Shown piece after piece: positions 23,782 to 31,527 of a stretch of 64,000 bases of DNA. The first letter of the stretch is position 1. The number at the start of each line of letters is the position of its first letter. Below the pieces are notes generated by a model, which saw only the letters and a program-made list of their open reading frames with translations, searched no databases and was not told where the DNA came from. Both the position numbers and the translations under genes were made by a program. Origin of the DNA: Lacibacter sp. H407 (GTDB lineage: Bacteria > Bacteroidota > Bacteroidia > Chitinophagales > Chitinophagaceae); NCBI RefSeq assembly GCF_037892605.1, contig NZ_JBBKTU010000001.1:3038001-3102000 (forward strand), in the 5' to 3' direction.

Positions 23782-24783
23782 ATGAATCAACCAATGAACA
23801 TAGCCCTTGTAACGGGCGGGTATAGTGGCGAATCGGTGATCTCTTACAAAAGTGCCACAACCATTTATAATCATCTCGACAAATCGAAATTCAATGTTTA
23901 TGTAATTGATATCACCAATGAAGGTTGGTTTTACAGTAACAATGGAAACCACCAGGCCATTGTTGATAAAAATGATTTCAGCATAACGATCAATGGAAAT
24001 AAGATTCTATTTGATTGTGTATTTATTGGTATGCACGGCACGCCTGGCGAGGATGGAAGATTGCAGGGGTACTTTGATGTATTGGGTTTGCCGTACACAT
24101 CCTGCAGCGCTGCCACATCAGCCATTACATTCAACAAGCGTTATACAGTTGCAGTAGCAGCTTTTGCCGGTATCCATGTGGCGAAAAGTGTACACTTGTT
24201 CAAACACCAACCAATTGATGCAACTTCGATCGATCTGCAGTTGCCTGTTTTTGTAAAGCCAAATAACGGCGGCAGCAGTATTGGTATGAGTAAAGTAAGT
24301 AAACAGGAACACCTTGCGGATGCTATTCAAAAAGCATTTAATGAAGACGACCAGGTGTTGGTGGAAGAAATGATCACAGGCCGGGAGTTCACCATTGGAG
24401 TATTTAAACATAAAGGCGAAATTATAGCCATGCCGATGACGGAAGTGAAAGCCGATGCCGATATGGAGTTTTTTGATTTTGTTGCCAAATACCAGGGGAA
24501 AAGTACCGAGATTACACCGGCTGATGCCAGCGAGGAGATAGTTAGAAAAGTGAGTGAAACAGCCAAAAAAGTATATGCAGTATTTAATTGCAGTGGTGTA
24601 ATACGCATCGATTTTATCTACAATGAAGAACGGAACGAACCGTTTATGTTGGAGATCAATACAGTGCCCGGGCAAAGCGATGCCAGCATTGTGCCGCAGC
24701 AGGTAAGGGCAATGGGATGGAAACTGGACGATTTTTATGCAGCCCTGGTTGAAGAGTCATTGGCCGATCATACATCACGATAG
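23782..24783 (+). CDS. ddl: D-alanine--D-alanine ligase
   Basis: Cytosolic ATP-grasp ligase joining two D-Ala for peptidoglycan precursor synthesis. About 333 residues from the ATG at 23782; ATG 23794 (MNIALVTGGYSGES) is equally plausible. Characteristic segments: GGYSGESVISYKSA (N-terminal substrate region), GMHGTPGEDGRLQGYFDVLGLPYTS-type motif, VKPNNGGSSIGMSKV (ATP-binding), VEEMITGREFTIGV and MLEINTVPGQS with the metal-binding Glu/Asn. Followed directly by a PASTA protein gene in the same frame after one stop codon, suggesting translational coupling. Confidence 0.95.
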   Translation: MNQPMNIALVTGGYSGESVISYKSATTIYNHLDKSKFNVYVIDITNEGWFYSNNGNHQAIVDKNDFSITINGNKILFDCVFIGMHGTPGEDGRLQGYFDVLGLPYTSCSAATSAITFNKRYTVAVAAFAGIHVAKSVHLFKHQPIDATSIDLQLPVFVKPNNGGSSIGMSKVSKQEHLADAIQKAFNEDDQVLVEEMITGREFTIGVFKHKGEIIAMPMTEVKADADMEFFDFVAKYQGKSTEITPADASEEIVRKVSETAKKVYAVFNCSGVIRIDFIYNEERNEPFMLEINTVPGQSDASIVPQQVRAMGWKLDDFYAALVEESLADHTSR

Positions 24784-24804
24784 TTGTCACTAAATTCAAT
24801 ACCC

Positions 24805-25638
24805 GTGTTTCAATTTATTACGAACCGTTCTTTTTTTGTCAACCTCCTGATAGCCATTGTGCTTGGGTTAGCTGTGTTGTTTATCTTTTTTCAGTTGCTC
24901 GACAGGATCACACAACATGGCAAGTACATCAAAGTGCCTGAAATAAAAGGCAAGCATGTTGATGAAGCAAGAAGATTATTGGAGGAGCAGGGTTTCCAGG
25001 TAGAAGTACAGGATAGTGTTTACTACGATACGTTGCCCCGTTTGTCGGTGGTAAAACAATCACCATTACCAAATGAGTTGGTAAAAATTAATCGTACTGT
25101 TTATTTAACGATCAATCGCTCCGAAGCTCCATTGGTAAGTGTTCCCAACTTTGTTGGACAAACCTATCGTAGTGTACTTCTTCAATTAACAACATTGGGA
25201 TTGAAGTTGGGCGATACAACATCCCGTCCCGATTTTGCAGTTGGTTCTGTGTTGGAGCAAACGTATAATGGAAGGGTGATCAATGCAGGTACAAAAATAC
25301 CCATGGGAAGCCGCATCAGTTTAGTGCTGGGTGGTGGCGTAAAACAAACAGAATTACCGGTACCCGTTTTGCTGGGTCTTACATTTGCAGAAGCAAAAGT
25401 ATTACTGGAGAGTAACGATTTGTTATTGGGTGCTGTAGTGGTGGATGGTGAAGTGGCCGATAGCTCAGCTGCTTTTGTGATCAGACAAAGCCCACCGGCT
25501 CGTGATGATGAAGGGAGGCCGATACGTATACGTGGCGGACAGTTGGTGGATCTTTGGATCAGTATGGATCGTTCAAAGATCGACAGTATCCAACGGCCAA
25601 AACCGGTAACTGAGCAACCCGTACAAAACGAATATTAA
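24805..25638 (+). CDS. PASTA-domain membrane-anchored protein
   Basis: Predicted inner-membrane protein with one N-terminal helix (about residues 7-28) and a periplasmic part of three PASTA domains (roughly 35-105, 108-178 and 182-262, each with the VPxxxGxxxxEAxxxLxxxGL pattern). PASTA domains usually bind peptidoglycan fragments, fitting the adjacent ddl gene. There is no kinase or transpeptidase domain. No ATG is available: the frame opens at TTG 24784 right after the ddl stop, and GTG 24805 gives a natural basic N terminus (VFQFITNRSFFVNL), so I chose GTG. About 277 residues. Confidence 0.82.
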   Translation: MFQFITNRSFFVNLLIAIVLGLAVLFIFFQLLDRITQHGKYIKVPEIKGKHVDEARRLLEEQGFQVEVQDSVYYDTLPRLSVVKQSPLPNELVKINRTVYLTINRSEAPLVSVPNFVGQTYRSVLLQLTTLGLKLGDTTSRPDFAVGSVLEQTYNGRVINAGTKIPMGSRISLVLGGGVKQTELPVPVLLGLTFAEAKVLLESNDLLLGAVVVDGEVADSSAAFVIRQSPPARDDEGRPIRIRGGQLVDLWISMDRSKIDSIQRPKPVTEQPVQNEY

Positions 25639-25689
25639 AACAAGCATTTAGCAAATAACTGCAAACAACAACAATCAAAATACAGAGCG

Positions 25690-25998
25690 ATGAAAACCAT
25701 TACTGCTGAAGAGTTAAAAGCAAGAATTGATGCCGGTGAAACATTAAATATTGTAGATGTGCGTGAGCCACATGAACATGAAGAGTTCAATATTGGTGGC
25801 ACGTTATATCCACTTGGCCGCATTATGTCGATGGATGTAGATGAGCTGGAAAGTTTGAAAGATCAGGAAGTGATCTTTTATTGCCGCAGTGGTAACCGCA
25901 GCGGACAAGCGTGCATGTTTGCCGAAACAATGGGCTTTACCAATGTGATCAACCTTACAGGCGGAATGTTGAATTGGAGAGAAAAGTACAGTGTATGA
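25690..25998 (+). CDS. Single-domain rhodanese
   Basis: 102-residue cytosolic protein consisting of one rhodanese domain. The active-site loop CRSGNRSG carries catalytic C65, and the N-terminal IVDVREPHEHEEFNIGG segment is typical. Likely a sulfurtransferase moving sulfane sulfur to an unknown acceptor. Last gene of the ddl-PASTA-rhodanese group; bidirectional terminator follows. Confidence 0.92.
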   Translation: MKTITAEELKARIDAGETLNIVDVREPHEHEEFNIGGTLYPLGRIMSMDVDELESLKDQEVIFYCRSGNRSGQACMFAETMGFTNVINLTGGMLNWREKYSV

Positions 25999-26014
25999 TC
26001 AGTAGATATATTTT

Positions 26015-26054
26015 ATAAAAGAGAAGGCGCTTATTTAAGCGCCTTCTCTTTTAT
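26015..26054. terminator. Bidirectional 18-bp perfect hairpin terminator
   Basis: Arms 26015-26032 and 26037-26054 are perfectly complementary (core GAGAAGGCGCTT) with loop ATTT; the A- and T-rich outer parts give a U tract on either strand. It separates the convergent rhodanese and TonB-dependent receptor genes. Confidence 0.92.
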
Positions 26055-26077
26055 AAGACCTATGAGGTTTGCTGATT

Positions 26078-28510
26078 TTAAAACTTCAAATTGATCCCAG
26101 CCATAAAGTTTCGTCCTGCCATGGGGTAATAAAAGTTTTCAGTAATTGTTTGTGCTCCATAAATATAACTGTACGTATATCCGTTTGTTTCATACAGCAT
26201 GTTCAAAACATTGTTCAACTGAAATGTAAGATTCAGTTCTTTCAGCTTTTTAAAGCGGAATGCATAATTCAAACGCAGGTCGGTCACAAAAAACGGATCA
26301 ATGCTTCTTGCTTCACTACCTGTATTATCAAGATACTGACGGGATACATATTTATTCAACAAACTGATCTCTCCATTTTTCACCGGAATAAAATTCAACG
26401 TAACACCTGCAATAGTTGCAGGAGAGAAGGAGAGTGGTGTTGATTTAAAGAATGTTTCTTTCTGCCCACCGTTATCATAGTCGTCAACAAATTCGGTGAA
26501 GTTGAGAATACGGTTATCGCTCAGCGTTAGGTTGCCTGCAGCATTAAACCATGCGGTTGGTTTTACAGTTACCTGCAGTTCTACACCTGCTCTGTAACTT
26601 TTCGGAATATTGATTCGGTTGTACGCTCCCACATCATTCACCTTGCCGGTAAGTACCAGTTGATTGTTGTAGTACATGTAATAACCCGTTGCACTCAAGC
26701 TGTAAGTTGGTTGCCGGTGTTCAATGTTCAACTCAAGATCATAAAGCGTTTCATGCTTTGGTTGTTGCGCAACGCCTGCTTCAAAATCATCACGATTAGG
26801 TTCTCTGTTTCCGATGCTGAATGATGCAAAGCCAAGCCAGCCCTTACTGTCGGCATACGAAATACCTAGTTTCGGATTTATAAAACTGAAATCATTACCC
26901 GATTGTAACGTTGGGTTTTTGCGGAATCCGCTGATGCTGTGTTTTACATAACGGTATTGAAGATCAGCAAATGCTTCCCAGCGTACACCTAACCTGCGTT
27001 GATACTTTGTATAAATATTGAAATCGTTTTTGAATGCTTCCAGATCATACCAGCGATAGTCTTTTTCAACCGGCACTTCGCTCCAGATCACTTTTCCGTA
27101 ATGCAATCCTTTGTAGCGTGTAAATGCACCACCAATCGTCAATTGATCAGCATTGCGTTTGTATTGGGCAGAGAACGTTGTTCCGTAAAACCAATTATCT
27201 AACCACAACTGACGAACAAGATCTGATGCTACAGGTGCAAGACCATAATCATCCAGTGACTCTTTCACTTTATATTCTTCATAATACCCACGTCCACGGG
27301 TTAAGAAGAATGCCGTATTCATATTCCAGTTACTATTCAACTCCTGATTAAAGAATAATTGATAATGATCCTGCTGATAATTATCGGTTTGATTATCGTA
27401 CAGGAAATAATTGTAGCTGCGGTTATTATCTTTCCGAAACAGATTGAACGAATCGGCAGCGGTAAAATAAGTTACACCAAGGTTGTTATAATAGTGCTCC
27501 AGCAGTTTTGCATCATCACCTTTCAACTTTGCTTCCGGAATTCCGTTCCAAGCCTGGTATGTTTTTTCAGTACCGGTGATCGCATTAAAACGGATGGATG
27601 TTTTGTTGTTGATATAAGCCGTAGAGAAATACGCTGATCCAAGATCGGATGCACCCCGTTCAATAAATCCTTTACTATTGATGAATGATAATCTTGCATC
27701 GAGTGTTACGTGCTTACCAATTAATCCCGAGCCAACTTTGATAGTTTGACGAAATGTATTGAAGCTGCCAAAACCATTGTTGATCTCTGCATACGGCTGC
27801 TCGTTAAACTCATTGGTGCTGAGGTTGAGCGTGGCACCAAATGCACCTGCGCCGTTGGAAGATGTACCAACACCCCGTTGTATTTGAATGGAGTTTACCG
27901 ATGAAGAAAAATCGGGGATGTTCACAAAAAACAAACCTTGACTTTCCGCATCATTAAAAGGAATCCCATTCAACGTCATGTTGATACGGGTAGCATCCGT
28001 ACCACGAATGCGGATGCCTGTGTAACCAACTCCATTTCCAGCATCGGAGTTCACAACTACCGATGGCGTTTGATTGAGAATGAAGGGAAGGTCTTGTCCC
28101 AGATTCATTTTCTCAATTTCTTTTTCGTTGAGATTGGTTTTGGCAAACGGCATACGGTCGCCTGCACGAATGGCACTTACTTCAATCGGTTTCAAAAACA
28201 AAGGCTGTAGCTGTAACTCTGCATTTACGATCGTTTCTTTTTCTGAAACAGTAATGGCCTGTTCAAACAGTTTGAATGCAACGGTACTGATCTTCACCAC
28301 ATAATTTCCTTTTTGCCGTAGCGAAATGGAAAAGCGGCCTTCGTTGTCGGTTTGTGTAAATCCATTGCCTGGAATTTCAACAGTAGCGCCGGCAATTACT
28401 GCATTGCTGTTGTTTTTTTCTGTCACTGTGCCACTCAGTTTGTACTGAGCCACTGAAAGCTGTTGTGATACAATCATCAACATTCCCAGCATCAATTTTT
28501 TCGTCATCAT
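26078..28510 (-). CDS. TonB-dependent receptor under TPP riboswitch, probable thiamin uptake
   Basis: 810-residue outer-membrane receptor. Signal peptide (about 1-21, ending SVAQ), CarboxypepD_reg-like domain (about 22-108), plug domain (about 120-235; GIRIRGTDATRINMTLNGIP and IQIQRGVGTSSNGAGAFG are typical) and a C-terminal beta-barrel ending in aromatic MAGINLKF. The upstream TPP riboswitch is strong evidence that expression is turned down by thiamin pyrophosphate, so the likely ligand is thiamin or a thiamin precursor. No SusD partner is present, so it is not a classical glycan receptor. Either ATG 28510 or 28507 may be used. Confidence 0.9.
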   Translation of the reverse strand: MMTKKLMLGMLMIVSQQLSVAQYKLSGTVTEKNNSNAVIAGATVEIPGNGFTQTDNEGRFSISLRQKGNYVVKISTVAFKLFEQAITVSEKETIVNAELQLQPLFLKPIEVSAIRAGDRMPFAKTNLNEKEIEKMNLGQDLPFILNQTPSVVVNSDAGNGVGYTGIRIRGTDATRINMTLNGIPFNDAESQGLFFVNIPDFSSSVNSIQIQRGVGTSSNGAGAFGATLNLSTNEFNEQPYAEINNGFGSFNTFRQTIKVGSGLIGKHVTLDARLSFINSKGFIERGASDLGSAYFSTAYINNKTSIRFNAITGTEKTYQAWNGIPEAKLKGDDAKLLEHYYNNLGVTYFTAADSFNLFRKDNNRSYNYFLYDNQTDNYQQDHYQLFFNQELNSNWNMNTAFFLTRGRGYYEEYKVKESLDDYGLAPVASDLVRQLWLDNWFYGTTFSAQYKRNADQLTIGGAFTRYKGLHYGKVIWSEVPVEKDYRWYDLEAFKNDFNIYTKYQRRLGVRWEAFADLQYRYVKHSISGFRKNPTLQSGNDFSFINPKLGISYADSKGWLGFASFSIGNREPNRDDFEAGVAQQPKHETLYDLELNIEHRQPTYSLSATGYYMYYNNQLVLTGKVNDVGAYNRINIPKSYRAGVELQVTVKPTAWFNAAGNLTLSDNRILNFTEFVDDYDNGGQKETFFKSTPLSFSPATIAGVTLNFIPVKNGEISLLNKYVSRQYLDNTGSEARSIDPFFVTDLRLNYAFRFKKLKELNLTFQLNNVLNMLYETNGYTYSYIYGAQTITENFYYPMAGRNFMAGINLKF

Positions 28511-28579
28511 TTACTTTTTACAGTTAAAAATTGAGTCGGAAATGCTGCGAAACGAAAAGAGGAAATATAGAAAGGAACC

Positions 28580-28683
28580 TCCTTCCCTGCGCAGGCATTA
28601 CCCTGATCAGGTTCTACGGGTTTGATCTCAGCCTCCGCAGCATGTACTGGGTCCTTGTACACGCCGGAAGCACCCCGGGGAAT
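28580..28683 (-). promoter_or_regulatory. TPP riboswitch (THI box)
   Basis: Read on the minus strand, the sequence starts CCCCGGGGTGCTTCC, contains the CTGAGAT element (plus-strand 28625-28631), then ACCTGATCAGGGTAATGCC and GCGCAGGGAAGG, the conserved pyrophosphate- and pyrimidine-binding parts of the TPP aptamer. A variable P3 hairpin (GTACAAGGACCCAGTAC region) separates the halves. The aptamer ends 70 nt before the receptor start. No terminator hairpin is seen in these 70 nt, so translational control is more likely. Confidence 0.95.
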
Positions 28684-28685
28684 CT

Positions 28686-28716
28686 GCGTCAAAACCGGCT
28701 TCGCCGCTTTTTGACG
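28686..28716 (-). other. Hairpin at the 5' end of the riboswitch transcript
   Basis: GTCAAAA and TTTTTGAC arms with an inner GGC/GCC helix and TTC loop form a hairpin immediately upstream of the TPP aptamer. With the -7 box at 28720-28727 it would be the first structure in the mRNA, possibly a stabilising 5' cap. Confidence 0.5.
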
Positions 28717-28719
28717 GGG

Positions 28720-28727
28720 CAAAGATA
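28720..28727 (-). promoter_or_regulatory. Promoter -7 box of the riboswitch-receptor transcript
   Basis: Minus-strand TATCTTTG is a perfect TAnnTTTG box; only a weak TTA is found at the 19-nt upstream position. Confidence 0.5.
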
Positions 28728-28791
28728 AATTCTTTCAGGTTTGCTGTAACATTTTCCTTTCAATGACCGTATCATAAAAAACAGAAAATTT

Positions 28792-29514
28792 ATGCAAAAG
28801 TGGATATTCACCCTGTTTACCTTATCAATCGTCCTGTTTGCAACTGCACAGGAAACAAAAATCGAAGACCCCAACGCCGAAAAAAGAACCATTAAGCCGT
28901 TTCATTCTGTCAAAGTAGGAGATGGGATTGACCTTTATTTATCTCAGTCAACCGAAGAAAGCGTGGTGGCCAGCGCCTCCCGTGAAGAATACCGCAACCG
29001 TTTAAAAACGGAAGTGGAAGACGGGTTGCTGAAGATCTATTATGATCGTGAATCCTTCTCCGACTGGACAAGCTCGGGCAAAAAGCTGAAAGTGTATGTT
29101 TCGTTCAAAACATTGAACAAGCTAACCGCTTCGGCAGGCAGCCATGTAAAAGTTCAAGGAATAATCAAAGAAGAGAATTTGAATTTGTTTCTGCGTTCGG
29201 GAGCACAATTCACAGGGAAAGTTGACGTGAGCAAATTGCTTGTGGAAACAGAAAGCGGAGCAAGTTCTACCTTGACCGGTTCAGCAGGCGAGTTTCATAT
29301 CAGCGCTAACAGCGGCGCCCGAATGAAGGCATACGATCTGGCAGCGGGTAAAGCCGATATCCGCTCAACAAGCGGTGCCAAAGTTGAAGTAACCGTGAAT
29401 GATGAAATGAAATTGTATTCATCAAGCGGTGGTAGTATTCATTACAAAGGCAAAGGGAAAATCAGCGAAGTAGGCACAAACATTGGTGCTGTTATTCGTC
29501 GTACAGATAGTTAA
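28792..29514 (+). CDS. DUF2807 head-GIN-domain exported protein, paralogue 1
   Basis: 240 residues with a signal peptide (about 1-19, ending ATAQE) and a DUF2807 domain, predicted to form a right-handed beta-solenoid (annotated as putative auto-transporter adhesin, head GIN domain). Degenerate SGA-type turns recur about every 20 residues (SAGSHVKV, RSGAQFTG, ESGASSTL, NSGARMKA, TSGAKVEV). The role is unproven; envelope or surface structural protein is most likely. A second copy begins 24 nt downstream. Confidence 0.8.
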   Translation: MQKWIFTLFTLSIVLFATAQETKIEDPNAEKRTIKPFHSVKVGDGIDLYLSQSTEESVVASASREEYRNRLKTEVEDGLLKIYYDRESFSDWTSSGKKLKVYVSFKTLNKLTASAGSHVKVQGIIKEENLNLFLRSGAQFTGKVDVSKLLVETESGASSTLTGSAGEFHISANSGARMKAYDLAAGKADIRSTSGAKVEVTVNDEMKLYSSSGGSIHYKGKGKISEVGTNIGAVIRRTDS

Positions 29515-29538
29515 TCAATATTTAAAACCTTATTTCAA

Positions 29539-30267
29539 ATGAAAAAGTTTATTGTATCGATCGTATTGATGTTTGCAACTGCATCAGCTTTGTTTGCGCA
29601 GGATGTGATGGTGATCAATGATAAAAATGCAGAGTCACGAACTGTAAGTGGATTTCATGGCATTAAAGTTTCCAATGCGTTTGATGTGATCATTAAACAG
29701 GGAAATGAAGAAGCTGTAGTTGTAAGTGCCAGCGAAGAAAAATTCAGAAGCCGTATCAAAGTAAACGTGGTGAACGGCATCCTTCAGATTTCGTACGATA
29801 ATGAAAACGTATGGAAGTGGAGTAATGAGAACAAGCGATTAAAAGCTTACATCTCTGTAAAAAATATCGACAAACTCGATGTGTCTGGTGCAAGCGATAT
29901 TAAAATTGATGGTGTATTGAATGGAACGAATCTGAAAGTTGATCTGAGTGGTGCATCCAGTTTAAAAGGAGCTATCCGATATACAAGTGTTACTGTAGAT
30001 CAAAGTGGAGCATCTAATTCAAAATTATCAGGTGTGGTAACTAATCTTGATGTGGATCTGAGTGGTGCCAGCGATTTTACAGGGTTTGATCTCATCGCAG
30101 AAAATTGTCGTGCAGAAGCTTCCGGCGCATCAGACGTAAAGATCACTGTGAACAGAGATCTGAAAGTGGATGCAAGTGGAGCAAGTGATGTGCAATACAA
30201 AGGCACAGCTTCCATCAGCGATTTCAGAACAACAGGAGCATCCAGTTTAAAAAAGCGTACAAAGTAA
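29539..30267 (+). CDS. DUF2807 head-GIN-domain exported protein, paralogue 2
   Basis: 242 residues, signal peptide (about 1-20, ending LFAQD) then DUF2807. The solenoid repeat is much more regular than in the upstream paralogue: SGASDIKI, SGASSLKG, SGASNSKL, SGASDFTG, SGASDVKI, SGASDVQY recur at about 20-residue spacing through residues 115-235. Lower half shares layout and sequence (FHGIKVSNAFDVIIKQGNEEAVVVSAS) with paralogue 1, showing tandem duplication followed by divergence. Operon with it, closed by a terminator. Confidence 0.82.
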   Translation: MKKFIVSIVLMFATASALFAQDVMVINDKNAESRTVSGFHGIKVSNAFDVIIKQGNEEAVVVSASEEKFRSRIKVNVVNGILQISYDNENVWKWSNENKRLKAYISVKNIDKLDVSGASDIKIDGVLNGTNLKVDLSGASSLKGAIRYTSVTVDQSGASNSKLSGVVTNLDVDLSGASDFTGFDLIAENCRAEASGASDVKITVNRDLKVDASGASDVQYKGTASISDFRTTGASSLKKRTK

Positions 30268-30294
30268 GTTTCGACAGATATTCCGATGATGAAT

Positions 30295-30330
30295 AAAGAG
30301 GCAGAAAAAAAAACTTCTGCCTCTTTGTTT
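30295..30330 (+). terminator. Terminator after the DUF2807 pair
   Basis: Perfect 12-bp stem AAAGAGGCAGAA (30295-30306) / TTCTGCCTCTTT (30315-30326), A-rich 8-nt loop, then GTTTT. Confidence 0.85.
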
Positions 30331-30360
30331 TGGGTGCTATACAAAATACCCTTACTTTTG
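30329..30360 (+). promoter_or_regulatory. Promoter of the tRNA-fMet gene
   Basis: TTTG (30329-30332), 20-nt spacer and TACTTTTG (30353-30360), a near-ideal Bacteroidota promoter. It begins within the T tail of the preceding terminator, and the mature tRNA starts 10 nt after the -7 box. Confidence 0.7.
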
Positions 30361-30370
30361 CCGTCCAATC

Positions 30371-30442
<72 letters not shown>

Positions 30443-30444
30443 CA

Positions 30445-30470
30445 AAAGGCCCGTTAAAGGGCCTTTCTTA
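30445..30470 (+). terminator. Terminator after tRNA-fMet
   Basis: AAAGGCCC (30445-30452) / GGGCCTTT (30459-30466), loop GTTAAA, followed by CTTATTTTATT. Confidence 0.85.
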
Positions 30471-30525
30471 TTTTATTCACCCGGTGGTTCCGCAATCAAC
30501 AAACAGTTTTATCTTCCAGATCATT

Positions 30526-30556
30526 GCTTGTAGCTTGCAGCCAGCAGCTAGAAGCT
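30526..30556. repeat. Heptanucleotide-periodic tract before era
   Basis: GCTTGTA, GCTTGCA, GCCAGCA, GCTAGAA, GCT: four units in 7-nt register, ending 6 nt before the era start. Confidence 0.5.
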
Positions 30557-30562
30557 TTTTTT

Positions 30563-31432
30563 ATGAAAGTTGGATTTGTAAACATATTTGGTAAGCCCAA
30601 CGCCGGGAAAAGCACATTAATGAATGCGCTGCTGGGTGAGAAGTTGGCAATTGTTTCATCGAAAGTGCAAACAACCCGTCATCGTATCAAAGGCATTCTT
30701 ACAACAGCCGATTACCAATTGGTGTTTTCTGATACGCCGGGCATCATTGATCCCAAGTACAAGCTGCAGGAAAAAATGATGGGTAGTGTAAAAAGTGCAT
30801 TGGAAGATGCAGATGTAGCGTTGTTGCTGGTTGATGTGAAAGATAATTGGCAGGAAAATGAAGACCTGTTTACATCGCTCCGGTTAAAAGTGCCTTCGAT
30901 TGTTGTATTGAATAAACTCGATCTTGTTGATACTGCTAAACTCGAAGAAGCGAAAGCTTTTTTTGAAGGAAAGCCGTACTGCAAAAAAGTAGTGACCATT
31001 TCAGCATTGTCGGGCATCAATAAAAAAACATTCATCAATCACATACTCGAATTTGTTCCGGTAGGAGAGCCCTTCTTCGAAGAAGATCAGCTAACGGACC
31101 TCAGTACCCGCTTTTTTGTAGCGGAACTGGTACGTGAAAAAATATTCGATCTATTTTCAGAAGAGATTCCTTACCACACAACCGTTATTGTAACAGCTTA
31201 CGAGCAAAAGCAATCGTTGATCAAAATCTCCGCCGACATTATTGTGAACCGTGAAACCCAAAAAGGAATTCTGCTTGGCACAAAAGGGGAAATGATCAAA
31301 AAGCTGGGTTCACTGGCACGTGTGGACATTGAAAAATTCGTTGATTCAAAAGTATTCCTTGACTTGTTTGTAAAAGTGCGTCCCAAGTGGAGAGACAGCG
31401 ATCTTTTTTTGAAGGAGTACGGGTATAATTAA
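30563..31432 (+). CDS. era: GTPase Era
   Basis: 289-residue GTPase needed for 16S rRNA maturation and small-subunit assembly; binds the 3' end of 16S rRNA. G1 motif GKPNAGKST, G3 DTPG, G4 NKLD are in place in residues 1-170, followed by a KH domain with GTKGEMIKKLG. ATG 30563 is the family start (MKVGFVNIFGKPN); the frame extends upstream to 30524 only through heptanucleotide-repeat DNA. A second translation GTPase gene, der, follows 95 nt downstream. Confidence 0.96.
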   Translation: MKVGFVNIFGKPNAGKSTLMNALLGEKLAIVSSKVQTTRHRIKGILTTADYQLVFSDTPGIIDPKYKLQEKMMGSVKSALEDADVALLLVDVKDNWQENEDLFTSLRLKVPSIVVLNKLDLVDTAKLEEAKAFFEGKPYCKKVVTISALSGINKKTFINHILEFVPVGEPFFEEDQLTDLSTRFFVAELVREKIFDLFSEEIPYHTTVIVTAYEQKQSLIKISADIIVNRETQKGILLGTKGEMIKKLGSLARVDIEKFVDSKVFLDLFVKVRPKWRDSDLFLKEYGYN

Positions 31433-31479
31433 TCATTTTTTATTTACCGGCAAGTGCACTGCAACAGGCAAGGATTCCC

Positions 31480-31507
31480 TTGCTTTCTGTTTAATTCAGT
31501 ACCTTTG
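31480..31507 (+). promoter_or_regulatory. Probable promoter of der
   Basis: TTG (31480-31482), 17-nt spacer, TACCTTTG (31500-31507); the der ATG follows after 20 nt. Confidence 0.5.
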
Positions 31508-31527
31508 CCAACTTTATTCGTTTTATT

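Noticed and set aside
26069-26443. 124-codon plus-strand frame within the TonB-dependent receptor
   Set aside because: It is antisense to the conserved receptor barrel and starts in the terminator region.
28507-28722. 71-codon open frame on the minus strand
   Set aside because: It lies over the TPP riboswitch and its leader; conserved aptamer sequence explains the DNA and there is no sensible start or family.
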